Source: Hyphomicrobiales bacterium
GTDB lineage: Bacteria > Pseudomonadota > Alphaproteobacteria > Rhizobiales > Rhizobiaceae
Assembly (NCBI GenBank): GCA_900473805.1
Contig: UCMS01000004.1
Coordinates: 212,838 to 265,893, forward strand
Length of the DNA: 53,056 nucleotides
Direction: 5' to 3'
Below, piece after piece: positions 17,758-26,538 of the stretch (position 1 is its first letter; every line of letters starts with the position of its first letter). The notes beneath the pieces were generated by a model. That model ran no database searches and was not told where the DNA came from. It worked only from the letters and a program-made list of their open reading frames with translations. Position numbers and translations under genes: made by a program.

Positions 17758-19855
17758 TTCTTGCAACGCTTTCACTCAGAATCTCGCCGATCATTGATGC
17801 GACCAAGTCTGCCAATTTATTTCCGCTGAGGTCCAGCGACAGCGGCACTTGTGCATGCACTACACTTGGAAACCACAGATCCCGGTTCGACTTCTGAATT
17901 CTCCAGGATACGTGCTTGCTTCGAGACATAAGTATCGCGCGCGCTCCGATTGCACCCGCCAACTCGAGATTTGCGGTTGCGGGAGCGATGGTGACGTCCA
18001 TACACTTAAGGAATGCCGCTAGATCGTCCAGATCATTACGGATGTCGAGCAGGTCACTTGCGAATGTTACTTTTCCAGAGGCCGCGGCTATTTGTATCGA
18101 TTGTCTCTCTTGCGCGGACAATTCGGACTGTAAGATGTACCAGTGGGCAGAGTAGGACCGGATCACCGCCAATATCGCATCAAGTGGCAAATAATGTTGA
18201 GTGCGAGCGTAACTCAATAGGTCGCTCCGCCAAGAAAGAGCAACCTTAGGAAGGTCGGTGGGCAGAGTACGCTGCCATTGGGTTACCTTTTGCGTGTCAA
18301 CTTCGAAAAGCGGGGCGTCTCGTTGAAATGCCTCGCGAGTTGGCAATAAGGATGAGATTGCGTCGTACATCGTGGTGACCGCGTCCGCACGAAGGGCCTC
18401 GGCCCAGCCATTGCTATCGAAGAAATAGCTTAACTCGGCTGTCGGAACATCTTCGTAATTGGCTCCCGCAATTCGGTCTACCACTTTATAGCGGCGTTTT
18501 ACCGGCAAGAAGTTTAAAGAAGGGAAAGAGCGTTTGAAGATTGGGTAGAGCCTTGGGTCACAGGTAATGGTTAGCCCGCCGTCGTGGGGTAGTTTATCGT
18601 AACCCAGCGACCATCGAATTTCGTCACCAAGACCGGACACGGCGACCAAAATTCGATTCTTTATAGCAGACCACTTCTGAAAGTTGGAATTGTACCGATG
18701 TTGAAGATAGCCGTCTCTCAAGTGCTGATGGCTGCCACGCTTCTTATACAACGCCCACGCGGTGGAGAATTTCCCCATAGATGCAAAGGCTGTAAACTCA
18801 GCTGGCGCAAAAATTGGTTTCGTGGCGATCGAGAGATTTCGTCCTTTTTCCACCAAACGTAATGCGCCGCGATAATCGTCGTCTTCTACCGCCAATTCAG
18901 CCATCTCCAAGCAGACCCGATGATTGTTCGGATCGGTTTTTCTCAATGTTGAAAAGATGACGTTTGCTTCGGGCAAGAGGCCCGCATGGCGAAGGTAGCG
19001 ACCGGTCCAGTATGCGGCATTATTGCCCAGCTTAGGATCCGACAAAAGGTCGGCTAAGGCCTTAAACCCCAATTCTGAATCCGGGTGGAACTCATATAAA
19101 TGCCTCGCGGCTGTTAGGCGGTGTGCGCCCTTCGCGATTGACTGCATTCTTGCCAGGATATCCACGACTAAGTCGTGGCAGGAGCCGTCTGCCAAAGAAA
19201 GCGCTCGAAGCAGGTCTTTAAATGTCAAATCTGGATGGACAAGTAACGCCCGGAGGCTCGCAGATGCGCTCGATAAGTCGTCCGTGTGTATAGCGTAGGA
19301 CGCATCTGCCAGAATAATTTGAGGGGTGTGTTGTTGCTCCGACAATCGTCGCGCTTCGGTGAGTGCCTGCTTGGCTGTCAACAGATCGCCAGTGCTCAAC
19401 GCTTTGTCGACGATCATTAGTTGTAGCTCAGGTTGAGTTGAGGCCCCTTCGAATATTGAGAGCAGTTGAGCAAAACGTCTAGGTTGAACAAACTCTGACA
19501 CAACTGACAGCATCATTGATTGCTGGGTAGATGGCTGATTCAGGTAAGATTGGGCCAAACGTTTAGCATCTTCGTCGAGCCGGCCCTTACGAAGAGATGA
19601 TTGTAGGCTCTTCCTTATTAATTCTGGTGAAGCAGGGACGCGCGCCGTGGGAAGCGTTTCCGCAAAGAGTGTACCCAGCGCTTCAGTTGTGACGCTAACA
19701 ATTCGTGTTGCAGCGGAAGCGGTCGGCACACGCGGCCTTGATCTTAGCGCAAGATAAATGGGGCGGAGTGTCCTCTTCACAGGTCCCGGAATTAATCGTT
19801 TTAACAAACTCATTCGCGACTTCCGACTGCGAGGAGGGGGCGCTTTTCTAGCCAT
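17744..19855 (-). CDS. TPR-repeat protein with GT9-like C-terminal domain
   Basis: 703 aa. Residues ~80-380 are helical repeats of TPR kind (for example GFKALADLLSDPKLGNNAAY and NNHRVCLEMAELAVEDDDY). The C-terminal ~270 residues resemble the ADP-heptose-type GT9 fold seen in TPR-glycosyltransferase fusions: LPKVALSWRSDLLSYARTQ, LPLDAILAVIRSYSAHWYIL, and APATANLELAGAIGARAILM near the end, where the family has its donor-site loop. A basic N-terminus (residues 1-40) is not a clear signal peptide. Middle gene of the operon; overlaps both neighbours (8 bp and about 14 bp). Likely role: surface-glycan assembly. AT-richer than flanking genes. Confidence 0.7.
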   Translation of the reverse strand: MARKAPPPRSRKSRMSLLKRLIPGPVKRTLRPIYLALRSRPRVPTASAATRIVSVTTEALGTLFAETLPTARVPASPELIRKSLQSSLRKGRLDEDAKRLAQSYLNQPSTQQSMMLSVVSEFVQPRRFAQLLSIFEGASTQPELQLMIVDKALSTGDLLTAKQALTEARRLSEQQHTPQIILADASYAIHTDDLSSASASLRALLVHPDLTFKDLLRALSLADGSCHDLVVDILARMQSIAKGAHRLTAARHLYEFHPDSELGFKALADLLSDPKLGNNAAYWTGRYLRHAGLLPEANVIFSTLRKTDPNNHRVCLEMAELAVEDDDYRGALRLVEKGRNLSIATKPIFAPAEFTAFASMGKFSTAWALYKKRGSHQHLRDGYLQHRYNSNFQKWSAIKNRILVAVSGLGDEIRWSLGYDKLPHDGGLTITCDPRLYPIFKRSFPSLNFLPVKRRYKVVDRIAGANYEDVPTAELSYFFDSNGWAEALRADAVTTMYDAISSLLPTREAFQRDAPLFEVDTQKVTQWQRTLPTDLPKVALSWRSDLLSYARTQHYLPLDAILAVIRSYSAHWYILQSELSAQERQSIQIAAASGKVTFASDLLDIRNDLDDLAAFLKCMDVTIAPATANLELAGAIGARAILMSRSKHVSWRIQKSNRDLWFPSVVHAQVPLSLDLSGNKLADLVASMIGEILSESVARNDPS

Positions 19856-20933
19856 TCTTGACCTCGTCTCTGCGAACCCAAAATGATTCGTAATAGGGGT
19901 GTTTAATCGAGTGGACGGGGGTGGCGAGGGGCGCCGCGAAAAGATCGGTAAGTCGATACATTTTTAGAGTACGTCGATAATGCTCCAATGTTGTCGGTTG
20001 CATTACCCCATGATCCCCGTCCTGCTTGGCGGTTACTTGGCCATGCATCGCCTGCATCAGGTAAATTTTGGATGCCCCAAAACACTGGTGAAGATAATGC
20101 GTAACTACATCTGGCTCCATTTCTTGAAAACTTGCGGCGTTCCACAGAAGGTCAAACTGTAGCGAGTGTATTAAGGTGATTTGCCAGTTGCACAGCAAGT
20201 GCACCTTACCGGGAACGAAATCACCTGCAGAGGTGAACTCCTTAGTTTTGTCGTAGCCGATAAATTGTTCTCCTAGGACGGATTGGAGGTATTGATTGGC
20301 CACATAGGCTTGGGGAGGGATATCGAAGAGCGCTATGGTACAATCAGGGTGTGCGAGCTTTAGCAAATGTGCCTGCTTCCCGCTTCCAGGTCCTATCTCG
20401 ACTATAAACTTACCAGAAAGGTCAATAAAACGAGCAACATAAGCGTAGCGAAGATAGTAATTCAGCCAAGAGTTCGTGTAAAAGTTACCCTCGTGAACAA
20501 AGCCGATAGGGGCGCCCACTGTGGACGCTGGAAGATTTTGGAGGGTTGCAGCCGGTGAGCCGCCAGTATGCCTAGCGACTAGCTTCATCATTTCGGCGGG
20601 GGCAAGGGGTGCGGCGGCGTCTGCTGCTCCAAATGACAGGAACGCTCGCTTCGGATCGTCAACATCTCTCGCAGGAGAACGGAAATCACGTAGGCCATCA
20701 ACTCGCAAATGCGAAATGAGCTTTTGGTTCTTGCTCTTCCAATAGTTTGTAGTTTGGTAGATTTCGGCCGCCTTTTGGTGGCCCACCAGCATCTCTTCGA
20801 GCAGTGGAAGATTGTCATTCACCTGGGGGTGCTCGGCCAAATTCCCTCCTCTGATGCCGTTCAAGGCACCATATGACAGCATGCTGAAGCAAATTGCCCG
20901 TATGCCAGACACGCTTGAAGGTTGGCGATACAT
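19848..20933 (-). CDS. Putative sugar O-methyltransferase
   Basis: 361 aa, SAM-dependent methyltransferase. The SAM-binding motif is FIVEIGPGSGKQAHLLKL followed by the acidic strand TIALFDIPP; LLWNAASFQEMEPDVVTHYL continues the Rossmann core. This pattern matches the family annotated as putative sugar O-methyltransferases found in O-antigen and capsule clusters. First gene of the three-gene - strand operon. The start is uncertain: the ATG at 20933 has a GAAGAG only 1-2 bases upstream; the in-frame ATG at 20882 is an alternative. Codon use and AT content differ from the flanks, which suggests horizontal acquisition. Confidence 0.75.
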   Translation of the reverse strand: MYRQPSSVSGIRAICFSMLSYGALNGIRGGNLAEHPQVNDNLPLLEEMLVGHQKAAEIYQTTNYWKSKNQKLISHLRVDGLRDFRSPARDVDDPKRAFLSFGAADAAAPLAPAEMMKLVARHTGGSPAATLQNLPASTVGAPIGFVHEGNFYTNSWLNYYLRYAYVARFIDLSGKFIVEIGPGSGKQAHLLKLAHPDCTIALFDIPPQAYVANQYLQSVLGEQFIGYDKTKEFTSAGDFVPGKVHLLCNWQITLIHSLQFDLLWNAASFQEMEPDVVTHYLHQCFGASKIYLMQAMHGQVTAKQDGDHGVMQPTTLEHYRRTLKMYRLTDLFAAPLATPVHSIKHPYYESFWVRRDEVKNG

Positions 20934-21154
20934 CTCTTCATGTGAGACTGCAACACCAGATTACGTTTTACAGCGATTGGATCGTACGGTCTTCAACGGG
21001 CGTGATTTTTCACCCGTTCAAAATCATTATAACGATTGTAATCAATCCCGACTTGAGCGCGTAAGGAACTCGTGTGGCTTACAGGCTTCCTCGAGGTCGG
21101 CGATGTCTGCCCGGATGGCTGCCCGCAATCCCACCATTGCGGGCAGTTTGGCGT

Positions 21155-21499
21155 TTATTTGTTCCAGGTCATGGAGGTGGGCTTGCCGTTCGACAGCTTG
21201 ATCGTCACCGGCCCCATCGTGCCGGAATTGCCGCCGGAGGACCAGCGACCGCCGGTGCACTTGATTGCCTTTTCGGTCGCGGTGCATCCGGTATGTGTGC
21301 CCTTGGTCGGGTATTTCTTCTCGTGTTTGTAGCTGCTCGTGGCGCTCTTGCCGTTGAATGCCACGCAGACGTTGCTGGCGTTGTTCGTGGTGCTGACGCA
21401 GGTCTTCCCGAACTTGATGTCCTTGCTGAAGCTGGGCGGCGCCCACAGGATGCCTGATGTAGAAATTGCGGTGGCGATGATAATGTTCAGGGCTCGCAT
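21155..21499 (-). CDS. Small secreted four-cysteine protein
   Basis: 114 aa. A clear signal peptide occupies residues ~1-25 (MRALNIIIATAISTSGILWA, then PPSFS before Lys), leaving a ~89-residue mature protein with four Cys (GKTCVS, NVCVAF, HTGCTA, IKCTGG) spaced as two possible disulfides, and a Ser/Gly/Lys-rich C-terminus ending MTWNK. No family recognised. It is monocistronic, in the border of the AT-rich block. Expected location is the periplasm or outside the cell. Confidence 0.75.
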   Translation of the reverse strand: MRALNIIIATAISTSGILWAPPSFSKDIKFGKTCVSTTNNASNVCVAFNGKSATSSYKHEKKYPTKGTHTGCTATEKAIKCTGGRWSSGGNSGTMGPVTIKLSNGKPTSMTWNK

Positions 21500-21780
21500 A
21501 TAAGTTTCCGTCGTTAATCGCGCCGATTGCGCAATTTCTGACTACACCGATATAGATCCGGAGTCATGAGACGGTTTTGTTGAAGTCAATGATGGTTTTG
21601 CCGCGTTGTCGATCGCAACTGTATTTCGATCGGTGGCGGTGCCGTCCCGACAATATTTGAGTTCTGTATTTCTCGTTATGCCGGATTGTAGGGAAGCGTC
21701 GGTGCGGACCGAAAGCCGTCACGCCCTGATGCAAAAACCCGGCGTCACGCCGGGTTTTTCACGATCGCGATCTTGGTATG
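21500..21780. other. Intergenic region left of the BON gene
   Basis: 281 bp. It contains the upstream region of the secreted protein and the terminator hairpin at 21733-21759. No further gene or repeat recognised. Confidence 0.6.
21733..21759. terminator. Intrinsic terminator of the BON gene (bidirectional)
   Basis: AAAAACCCGGCG (21733-21744) with CGCCGGGTTTTT (21748-21759), a perfect 12-bp stem and TCA loop with A/T tracts on both sides. It lies 22 bp downstream of the BON-gene stop. Confidence 0.85.
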
Positions 21781-22281
21781 TCAGGCATCAGCATCCGGAA
21801 TATGGCTATCGACGCCCAATGTTGTGATGAAGTTCTTGACGTTGCTCACGCCTGCAACACTCAGCACCTTCAGTTCGATCATCCGCCGCTCCTCGGCGGT
21901 GTCGACCGCGCCGCGCAACGTCACGACATGGCCGTCGACATGCACGTCCAGGCCGTTCAGCAGGCTGTCGTTGAACTCTTCGAGTGCTTCTGCGATGTCC
22001 GATTCGAGCTGGTCGTCGTCCTCGCGGCCCTCGGTGGTCGGCAGCACGGTGGCGGCCGGCGTTGGCTCAAGGCCGTCGGCGCCGACGTCATCGATGCGGA
22101 AGCCCTGGTTGCGGTCCTGGTCGAAATTGGCGCTGGTCTCGCCATAGCCGCGATTGGCAACGGGGGCGGCCGTCGCGCCTTCCCCGTCCGCATAGGGCCA
22201 GCCGTCGGCGATGTTGCGCTGATCATCGTCGCGGAACTCTTCTTCGGTGGAAAAATCGGTCTTGCGGTCGTCCTTGGCCAT
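21781..22281 (-). CDS. BON-domain protein
   Basis: 166 aa from ATG 22281 (MAKDDRKTDFSTEEEFRDD), with GGAAGGA about 8 bases upstream. The first ~90 residues are acidic and low-complexity; the C-terminal ~75 residues are one BON domain: LESDIAEALEEFNDSLLNGL, VHVDGHVVTLRGAVDTAEER, VLSVAGVSNVKNFI. BON domains bind phospholipid or support osmotic-shock proteins such as OsmY. No signal peptide, so cytoplasmic or peripheral. Same direction as the upstream deformylase-like gene (71-bp gap). Confidence 0.9.
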   Translation of the reverse strand: MAKDDRKTDFSTEEEFRDDDQRNIADGWPYADGEGATAAPVANRGYGETSANFDQDRNQGFRIDDVGADGLEPTPAATVLPTTEGREDDDQLESDIAEALEEFNDSLLNGLDVHVDGHVVTLRGAVDTAEERRMIELKVLSVAGVSNVKNFITTLGVDSHIPDADA

Positions 22282-22352
22282 GGCGTGGGTCCTTCCATCT
22301 TGGAGATGACGGATCAACGCCGGAGCTCAGCTTTTGTTCGGTGCCGCCGATG

Positions 22353-22847
22353 TCAGCGGCCAGTCTTTTCCCATTTCTTCAACAGGCGCTCGCGTTTCAA
22401 CCGGGACAGACGCTGTATCCAGAAGATGCCGTCGAGCTGGTCGATCTCGTGCTGCAGGCAGATGGCGGGAAAGCCGTCGAAATCCTCCGTCATGGTGCTT
22501 CCATCGGCCATCTGGTAGCGCAGGGAGATGGCGCGCGGGCGCGTCACCACTTCGGTAAAACCCGGCATGGAGACGCTGCCTTCGACATGGGTCATGGTTT
22601 CGCTGCTCGCCTGCAGGATCTGCGGATTGACGAAGTCGCGCCGTCCGCCGAGTTCGGGCAGGTCGAGCACCACCAGGCGCTCGAAGATGCCGCAATGGGC
22701 TGCGGTGATGCCGACACCCGGTGCGGCCTTCATCGTCTGGTAAAGGGCGTCGAGCCGTTCGGCGAGAGCGGCGTCGAAGCGGGTGACGGCCGCGCACGAC
22801 GTTTTGAGGGCAGGGTGGGGATAGCGGCAGATGGGAAGCAGTGTCAC
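22353..22847 (-). CDS. Peptide deformylase homologue with degenerate metal site
   Basis: 164 aa (GTG start at 22847). The fold is unmistakably peptide deformylase, but the three catalytic motifs are altered: motif I GVGITAAHCG (44-53; usual GxGLAAxQ), motif II EGSVS at 89-93 with Ser91 where the metal-binding Cys should be, and motif III QHEIDQ (132-137) with Gln137 for the second His ligand. His133 and Glu134 remain. It is therefore probably not a standard deformylase and may be inactive or have another role. True def genes normally lie elsewhere beside fmt; none is here. Rhizobial genomes carry such paralogues. Confidence 0.88.
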   Translation of the reverse strand: MTLLPICRYPHPALKTSCAAVTRFDAALAERLDALYQTMKAAPGVGITAAHCGIFERLVVLDLPELGGRRDFVNPQILQASSETMTHVEGSVSMPGFTEVVTRPRAISLRYQMADGSTMTEDFDGFPAICLQHEIDQLDGIFWIQRLSRLKRERLLKKWEKTGR

Positions 22848-23030
22848 GGGCTCGGGCTTTCGAAGGCGGGGGCGCCCGGGCGCTCAGGCTGGGCTCGCGG
22901 CGGAGGCTAGCAGCAAGTGGCGGGCATTGCACCGTCCTTGTGCCTTTCGGCTATCTGATTGTTGACATAAGGATTTTTGCCGCCATTCTCCGACGGCGAA
23001 CCAGGCTTTATGGCAGGCGAGGGCGGGCAG

Positions 23031-24443
23031 ATGACAGAGACCGATGAGGATATCCTCGATCGCCCGGCGGCCGACGAGGTCAATGCCGATATCTATGACG
23101 ACGAAGGCTATATCCGCCACGACTTCCTGACCATGGTGGGGGCGGCGATCGCCGACCGCGACGTGCTGTTCCTGCGCCAGCACGTGGCCAAGCTGCACGA
23201 ATCGGAACTCGGTGACCTGATCGAGGCGATCCAGCCGGATCAGCGGCTGGCGCTGGTGCGCCTGCTCGGCGACGATTTCGACATGACGGCGCTGACCGAG
23301 GTTGACGAAGCGATCCGCATGCAGATCGTCGACCAGATGCCGAATGCGCAGATCGCGGCCGCCATCGGCGATCTCGATTCGGACGATGCCGTCTACATCC
23401 TCGAAGACCTTGATGACGAGGACCGCGAGGAAATTCTCGCCCAGTTGCCGTTTACCGAGCGGGTGCGCCTGCGCCGCGCGCTCGATTATCCCGAAAGCTC
23501 GGCCGGCCGGCGCATGCAGACCGAATTCGTCGCCGTGCCGCCGTTCTGGACGGTCGGCCAGACCATCGACTACATGCGCGACGAGGAGGATCTGCCGGAG
23601 AGCTTTACCCAGATCTTTGTCATCGATCCGACCTTCAAGCTGCTCGGTGCCGTCAACCTCGACGCGATCCTGCGGACCAAGCGGCAGGTGAAGATCGAAA
23701 CGATCATGCATGAGACCAATCACTCGATCCCGGCCGAGATGGACCAGGAAGAGGCGGCTCAGCTCTTCGAACAATACGACCTTCTCTCGGCTGCCGTCGT
23801 CGATGAAAACGAGCGGCTGGTCGGTGTGCTCACCATCGACGATGTGGTCGACGTGATTCAGGAAGAGGCGGAGGAGGACTTACTGCGCCTCGGCGGCGTC
23901 GGCGACGAAGAGCTCTCCGACAGCGTGGTCGAGACGTCGCGCTCGCGCGTGCCCTGGCTTGCGGTCAACCTGTTCACGGCCTTCGTCTCGGCCTCGGTCA
24001 TTTCCCTCTTCGAGGCCACCATCGAACAGGTGGTGGCGCTTGCCATCCTGATGCCGATCGTCGCCGGTATGGGCGGCAATGCCGGGTCGCAGACCATGAC
24101 TGTCACGGTGCGGGCGCTGGCCACCCGCAATCTCGATATTCACAACGCCTTCCGGGTCGTCCGGCGCGAAGCGGGTGTCGGGCTGATCAATGGCGTCGTC
24201 TTCGGCTGTACGGTCGGCCTCGTCGCCGGCCTCTGGTTCCAGGACTATTCGATCGGCGGACTGATCACGACGGCCATGCTCATCAACATGTTCGCCGCCG
24301 CCATGGCAGGCATCATGATCCCGATGATTCTGAGCCGGGCCGGCGCCGATCCGGCCGTTTCCTCGGCCGTCTTCGTCACCGCCATTACGGATACCACCGG
24401 CTTCATGTCGTTTCTCGGCCTGGCGACCTGGTGGTTCATGTAG
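23031..24443 (+). CDS. mgtE: Magnesium transporter MgtE
   Basis: Mg2+-gated Mg2+ channel of the inner membrane. About 470 aa from ATG 23031 (GAGGGCGGG upstream; ATG 23010 is an alternative). Order: cytosolic MgtE N-domain (LIEAIQPDQRLALVRLLGDD, AAAIGDLDSDDAVYILEDLD), two CBS motifs (VIDPTFKLLGAVNLDAIL; AAVVDENERLVGVLTIDDVV), then five membrane helices with the signature PIVAGMGGNAGSQTMT. All parts look intact. It is divergent from the deformylase-like gene. Confidence 0.96.
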   Translation: MTETDEDILDRPAADEVNADIYDDEGYIRHDFLTMVGAAIADRDVLFLRQHVAKLHESELGDLIEAIQPDQRLALVRLLGDDFDMTALTEVDEAIRMQIVDQMPNAQIAAAIGDLDSDDAVYILEDLDDEDREEILAQLPFTERVRLRRALDYPESSAGRRMQTEFVAVPPFWTVGQTIDYMRDEEDLPESFTQIFVIDPTFKLLGAVNLDAILRTKRQVKIETIMHETNHSIPAEMDQEEAAQLFEQYDLLSAAVVDENERLVGVLTIDDVVDVIQEEAEEDLLRLGGVGDEELSDSVVETSRSRVPWLAVNLFTAFVSASVISLFEATIEQVVALAILMPIVAGMGGNAGSQTMTVTVRALATRNLDIHNAFRVVRREAGVGLINGVVFGCTVGLVAGLWFQDYSIGGLITTAMLINMFAAAMAGIMIPMILSRAGADPAVSSAVFVTAITDTTGFMSFLGLATWWFM

Positions 24444-24454
24444 CTGTCGCAAAA

Positions 24455-24483
24455 ATTGACTTGTACGTAAAAGTCAATATGAT
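24455..24483 (+). promoter_or_regulatory. Promoter and operator of the MerR gene
   Basis: TTGACT (24456-24461), 16-bp spacer, TATGAT (24478-24483). An inverted repeat ATTGACTT-N8-AAGTCAAT (24455-24478) spans the -35 box and spacer, the usual place for MerR-family operators. Autoregulation is inferred. Confidence 0.7.
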
Positions 24484-24510
24484 GTCCGTTCGCACAGGGA
24501 CGAACCGGAC

Positions 24511-24897
24511 GTGAAGAAGTATTATAGCATTACCGAACTGACGCGGGAATTCGGCGTTTCCACGCGCACGCTCCGCTTCTACGAAGACGAAGGTCTCATC
24601 CATCCGGAGCGACGCGGTCGTACGCGGCTTTACCGCGCTGCAGATCGTCGGCTCCTGCAGGAAATCCTGCGTGGTCGGCGCATCGGCTTCACCATCAACG
24701 AAATCCGCGAAATCGTCCATGTCTACAAGGAGCCGCCGGGCGAGATCGGTCAGCTCAAGCTGATGATGAAGAAGATCGACGAGAAGCGCGAGGAATTGCG
24801 CCAGAAGCGGCGGGACATCGACGAAACCCTGACGGAACTCGATCAGGCCGAAGAAGCCTGTCTGACCCGCCTCGTCGAGATCGGTGTCGGCACCTGA
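24511..24897 (+). CDS. MerR-family transcriptional regulator
   Basis: 128 aa with GTG start. N-terminal winged helix-turn-helix YSITELTREFGVSTRTLRFY, EDEGLIHPERRGRTRLY, then the MerR dimerisation coiled coil (MMKKIDEKREELRQKRRDID). No Cys metal-binding cluster at the C-terminus beyond a single Cys, so it is a metabolite- rather than metal-sensing type; the DTLRFY-like motif and length fit rhizobial MerR regulators of acyl-CoA/leucine catabolism, but its regulon is not shown here. It has its own promoter with an overlapping inverted repeat. Confidence 0.93.
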   Translation: MKKYYSITELTREFGVSTRTLRFYEDEGLIHPERRGRTRLYRAADRRLLQEILRGRRIGFTINEIREIVHVYKEPPGEIGQLKLMMKKIDEKREELRQKRRDIDETLTELDQAEEACLTRLVEIGVGT

Positions 24898-24916
24898 GCC
24901 GACCGCACCGTCACGT

Positions 24917-25393
24917 CTAAATCCAGCGCCGCGTCCGCTTGCAGTAACACTCGTAGTCGAAGCCGAAGCGTTGCTCGAGGTGCTGTTCCTCGCAGCGGAT
25001 GATTGACCATTGCGCCGTTATCGCCGCGAGAAGCGCGGCGGGCAGGAACCAGGCGCTGGCGCTGATCAGGCCTATGGATACCGTCAGCAGCGTATAACCC
25101 AGATAGATTGGATTGCGCGAAAAGCGGAAGGGGCCGCAGGTCACCAGATGGCGGGCGCATCCCGTGCCGAGCACCGCCGTCTGGCGCTCGATCAGGGTTT
25201 TCACGGCCCAGAGGTCGAGGCTCACCGCGCAAAGCGCGAGCGCAAATCCGACGGCCGGCAGCAGCATCGGATTGGCAGCTGTGAGCGGCATGGGCGCTAC
25301 CAGCCGCTCGGCCGTCATCGCAAGCAGGATGGCGCCGCCATAAATCAGTGGGGGCCAGGGATAACGCAGAGGCTTCGCACGGTAGGCATTCAT
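24917..25393 (-). CDS. Isoprenylcysteine-methyltransferase-like membrane protein
   Basis: 158 aa from ATG 25393 (MNAYRAKPLRYPW). Four to five membrane segments and the C-terminal signature LVTCGPFRFSRNPIYLGYTL followed by EEQHLEQRFGFDYECYCKR, matching the ICMT/PEMT-like methyltransferase family (SAM-binding at the R.P.Y motif). Substrates in bacteria are mostly unknown. It starts 14 bp after the stop of the DUF1624 gene and probably shares its transcript. Confidence 0.85.
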   Translation of the reverse strand: MNAYRAKPLRYPWPPLIYGGAILLAMTAERLVAPMPLTAANPMLLPAVGFALALCAVSLDLWAVKTLIERQTAVLGTGCARHLVTCGPFRFSRNPIYLGYTLLTVSIGLISASAWFLPAALLAAITAQWSIIRCEEQHLEQRFGFDYECYCKRTRRWI

Positions 25394-25407
25394 GATGAAT
25401 TTCCCCG

Positions 25408-26400
25408 TCACGGCGTGGTCTGGATCCTGGCCGTGCATTCGGAGGCCAAAGTCAGAATACGCTCATCCTGATCCGGCAAGATTGTGCCAGACTGGAGGGG
25501 TTCCAACAGGCTCTGAGCCTGCAGTTTCTCCAGGGTACAACTGCAGAAGGCTTCACAGAGCGCCGGCGTATTGCCCTGTTGCGCACAGGCCGGTTCACAG
25601 CTGCCGATATAGGATTGCACCGGATCCGGCGCCGGCGGCGGCACGATCTGGCTCACCGCGAAGACGAGGGCGATCAGGACGGGCTGATGCAGCAGATAGA
25701 TAGTCAGCGAATGTCGTCCACCCCAACGCAGCCATCCCGGCCCGTCCGGCAGGCGCGACAGGCGCGCGAGCAGGCCATAGTCCACCAGCAGGCGGGCGAC
25801 CGCAATCCCGACCAACAGCGCTCCGATCCAGGGAAAGAGCGGCACATAGTCGTTCGAGCGGGGCAGTTGCTCCGACAATCCGGCGAACCAGAGCCACGGC
25901 GTATCGAAGTTGGCGGATCGGTAGTACGCCGGCAGCGCAAGGGCGGCCGCTGCGGCCGCGAGCGTCACGATGACCGGCATGCGCAGGAACAGCAGTCCGA
26001 TCAGGCTTGCCAGAGCGATCGAATGCAGGATGCCGAAGAAGATCCACGCGTCCGGCGTGAACCACCAGGTTGCTGCCGAGATCGCCAGCGCCGCTGCCAG
26101 AATTACGGCGAAGCGACGCAGGAAGGCGTTCAGTCGGAGCGATGGATAATGTGCCAGAACAAGGCTGAAACCGGCGAGAAACAGGAAGGTCGAGGCAATC
26201 GAACGGGCATAGAGCCGCAGAAAGCCGCCGGTTGATGTGCCGGGCGCCAGATAGCCGAAGAATTCCAGATCCCAGCTGAAATGATAGGTCGCCATGGCGA
26301 TGAGCGCGAGGCCGCGCAGGGCGTCGAGCCAAAGCAGCCGTGGCCTGCCTCGGGCAGGCTCTGCCGGCGGAGCGGCGGTGTCCGGAATGCTGTCTGGCAC
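25408..26400 (-). CDS. DUF1624 acyltransferase-like membrane protein with Cys-rich tail
   Basis: 330 aa, about eight membrane helices. LLWLDALRGLALIAMATYHF and FLFLAGFSLVLAHY are the signature of the DUF1624 / heparan-alpha-glucosaminide N-acetyltransferase-like family, thought to transfer acyl groups across the membrane. Unusual is the C-terminal ~70-residue extension: GSCEPACAQQGN, LCEAFCSCTLEK, ASECTARIQ, seven Cys in about 65 residues, after the last membrane helix. The tail probably lies on the periplasmic side and could be disulfide-bonded. Start codon at 26400 gives MPDSIPDTAAPP. Confidence 0.83.
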   Translation of the reverse strand: MPDSIPDTAAPPAEPARGRPRLLWLDALRGLALIAMATYHFSWDLEFFGYLAPGTSTGGFLRLYARSIASTFLFLAGFSLVLAHYPSLRLNAFLRRFAVILAAALAISAATWWFTPDAWIFFGILHSIALASLIGLLFLRMPVIVTLAAAAAALALPAYYRSANFDTPWLWFAGLSEQLPRSNDYVPLFPWIGALLVGIAVARLLVDYGLLARLSRLPDGPGWLRWGGRHSLTIYLLHQPVLIALVFAVSQIVPPPAPDPVQSYIGSCEPACAQQGNTPALCEAFCSCTLEKLQAQSLLEPLQSGTILPDQDERILTLASECTARIQTTP

Positions 26401-26538
26401 GCGTCATCCTCTCTGGTCGTTCCCGGCCGCGTCGTCTGCGGGCTGCGCTAGGGGCGGTGCCTCCAGATGAAAGGCGGCGATTTGATGACCGCTGGTCCTT
26501 TGTCCCCGATGTCCTCGCCGCTCTTCCTTGTCTCCCGG

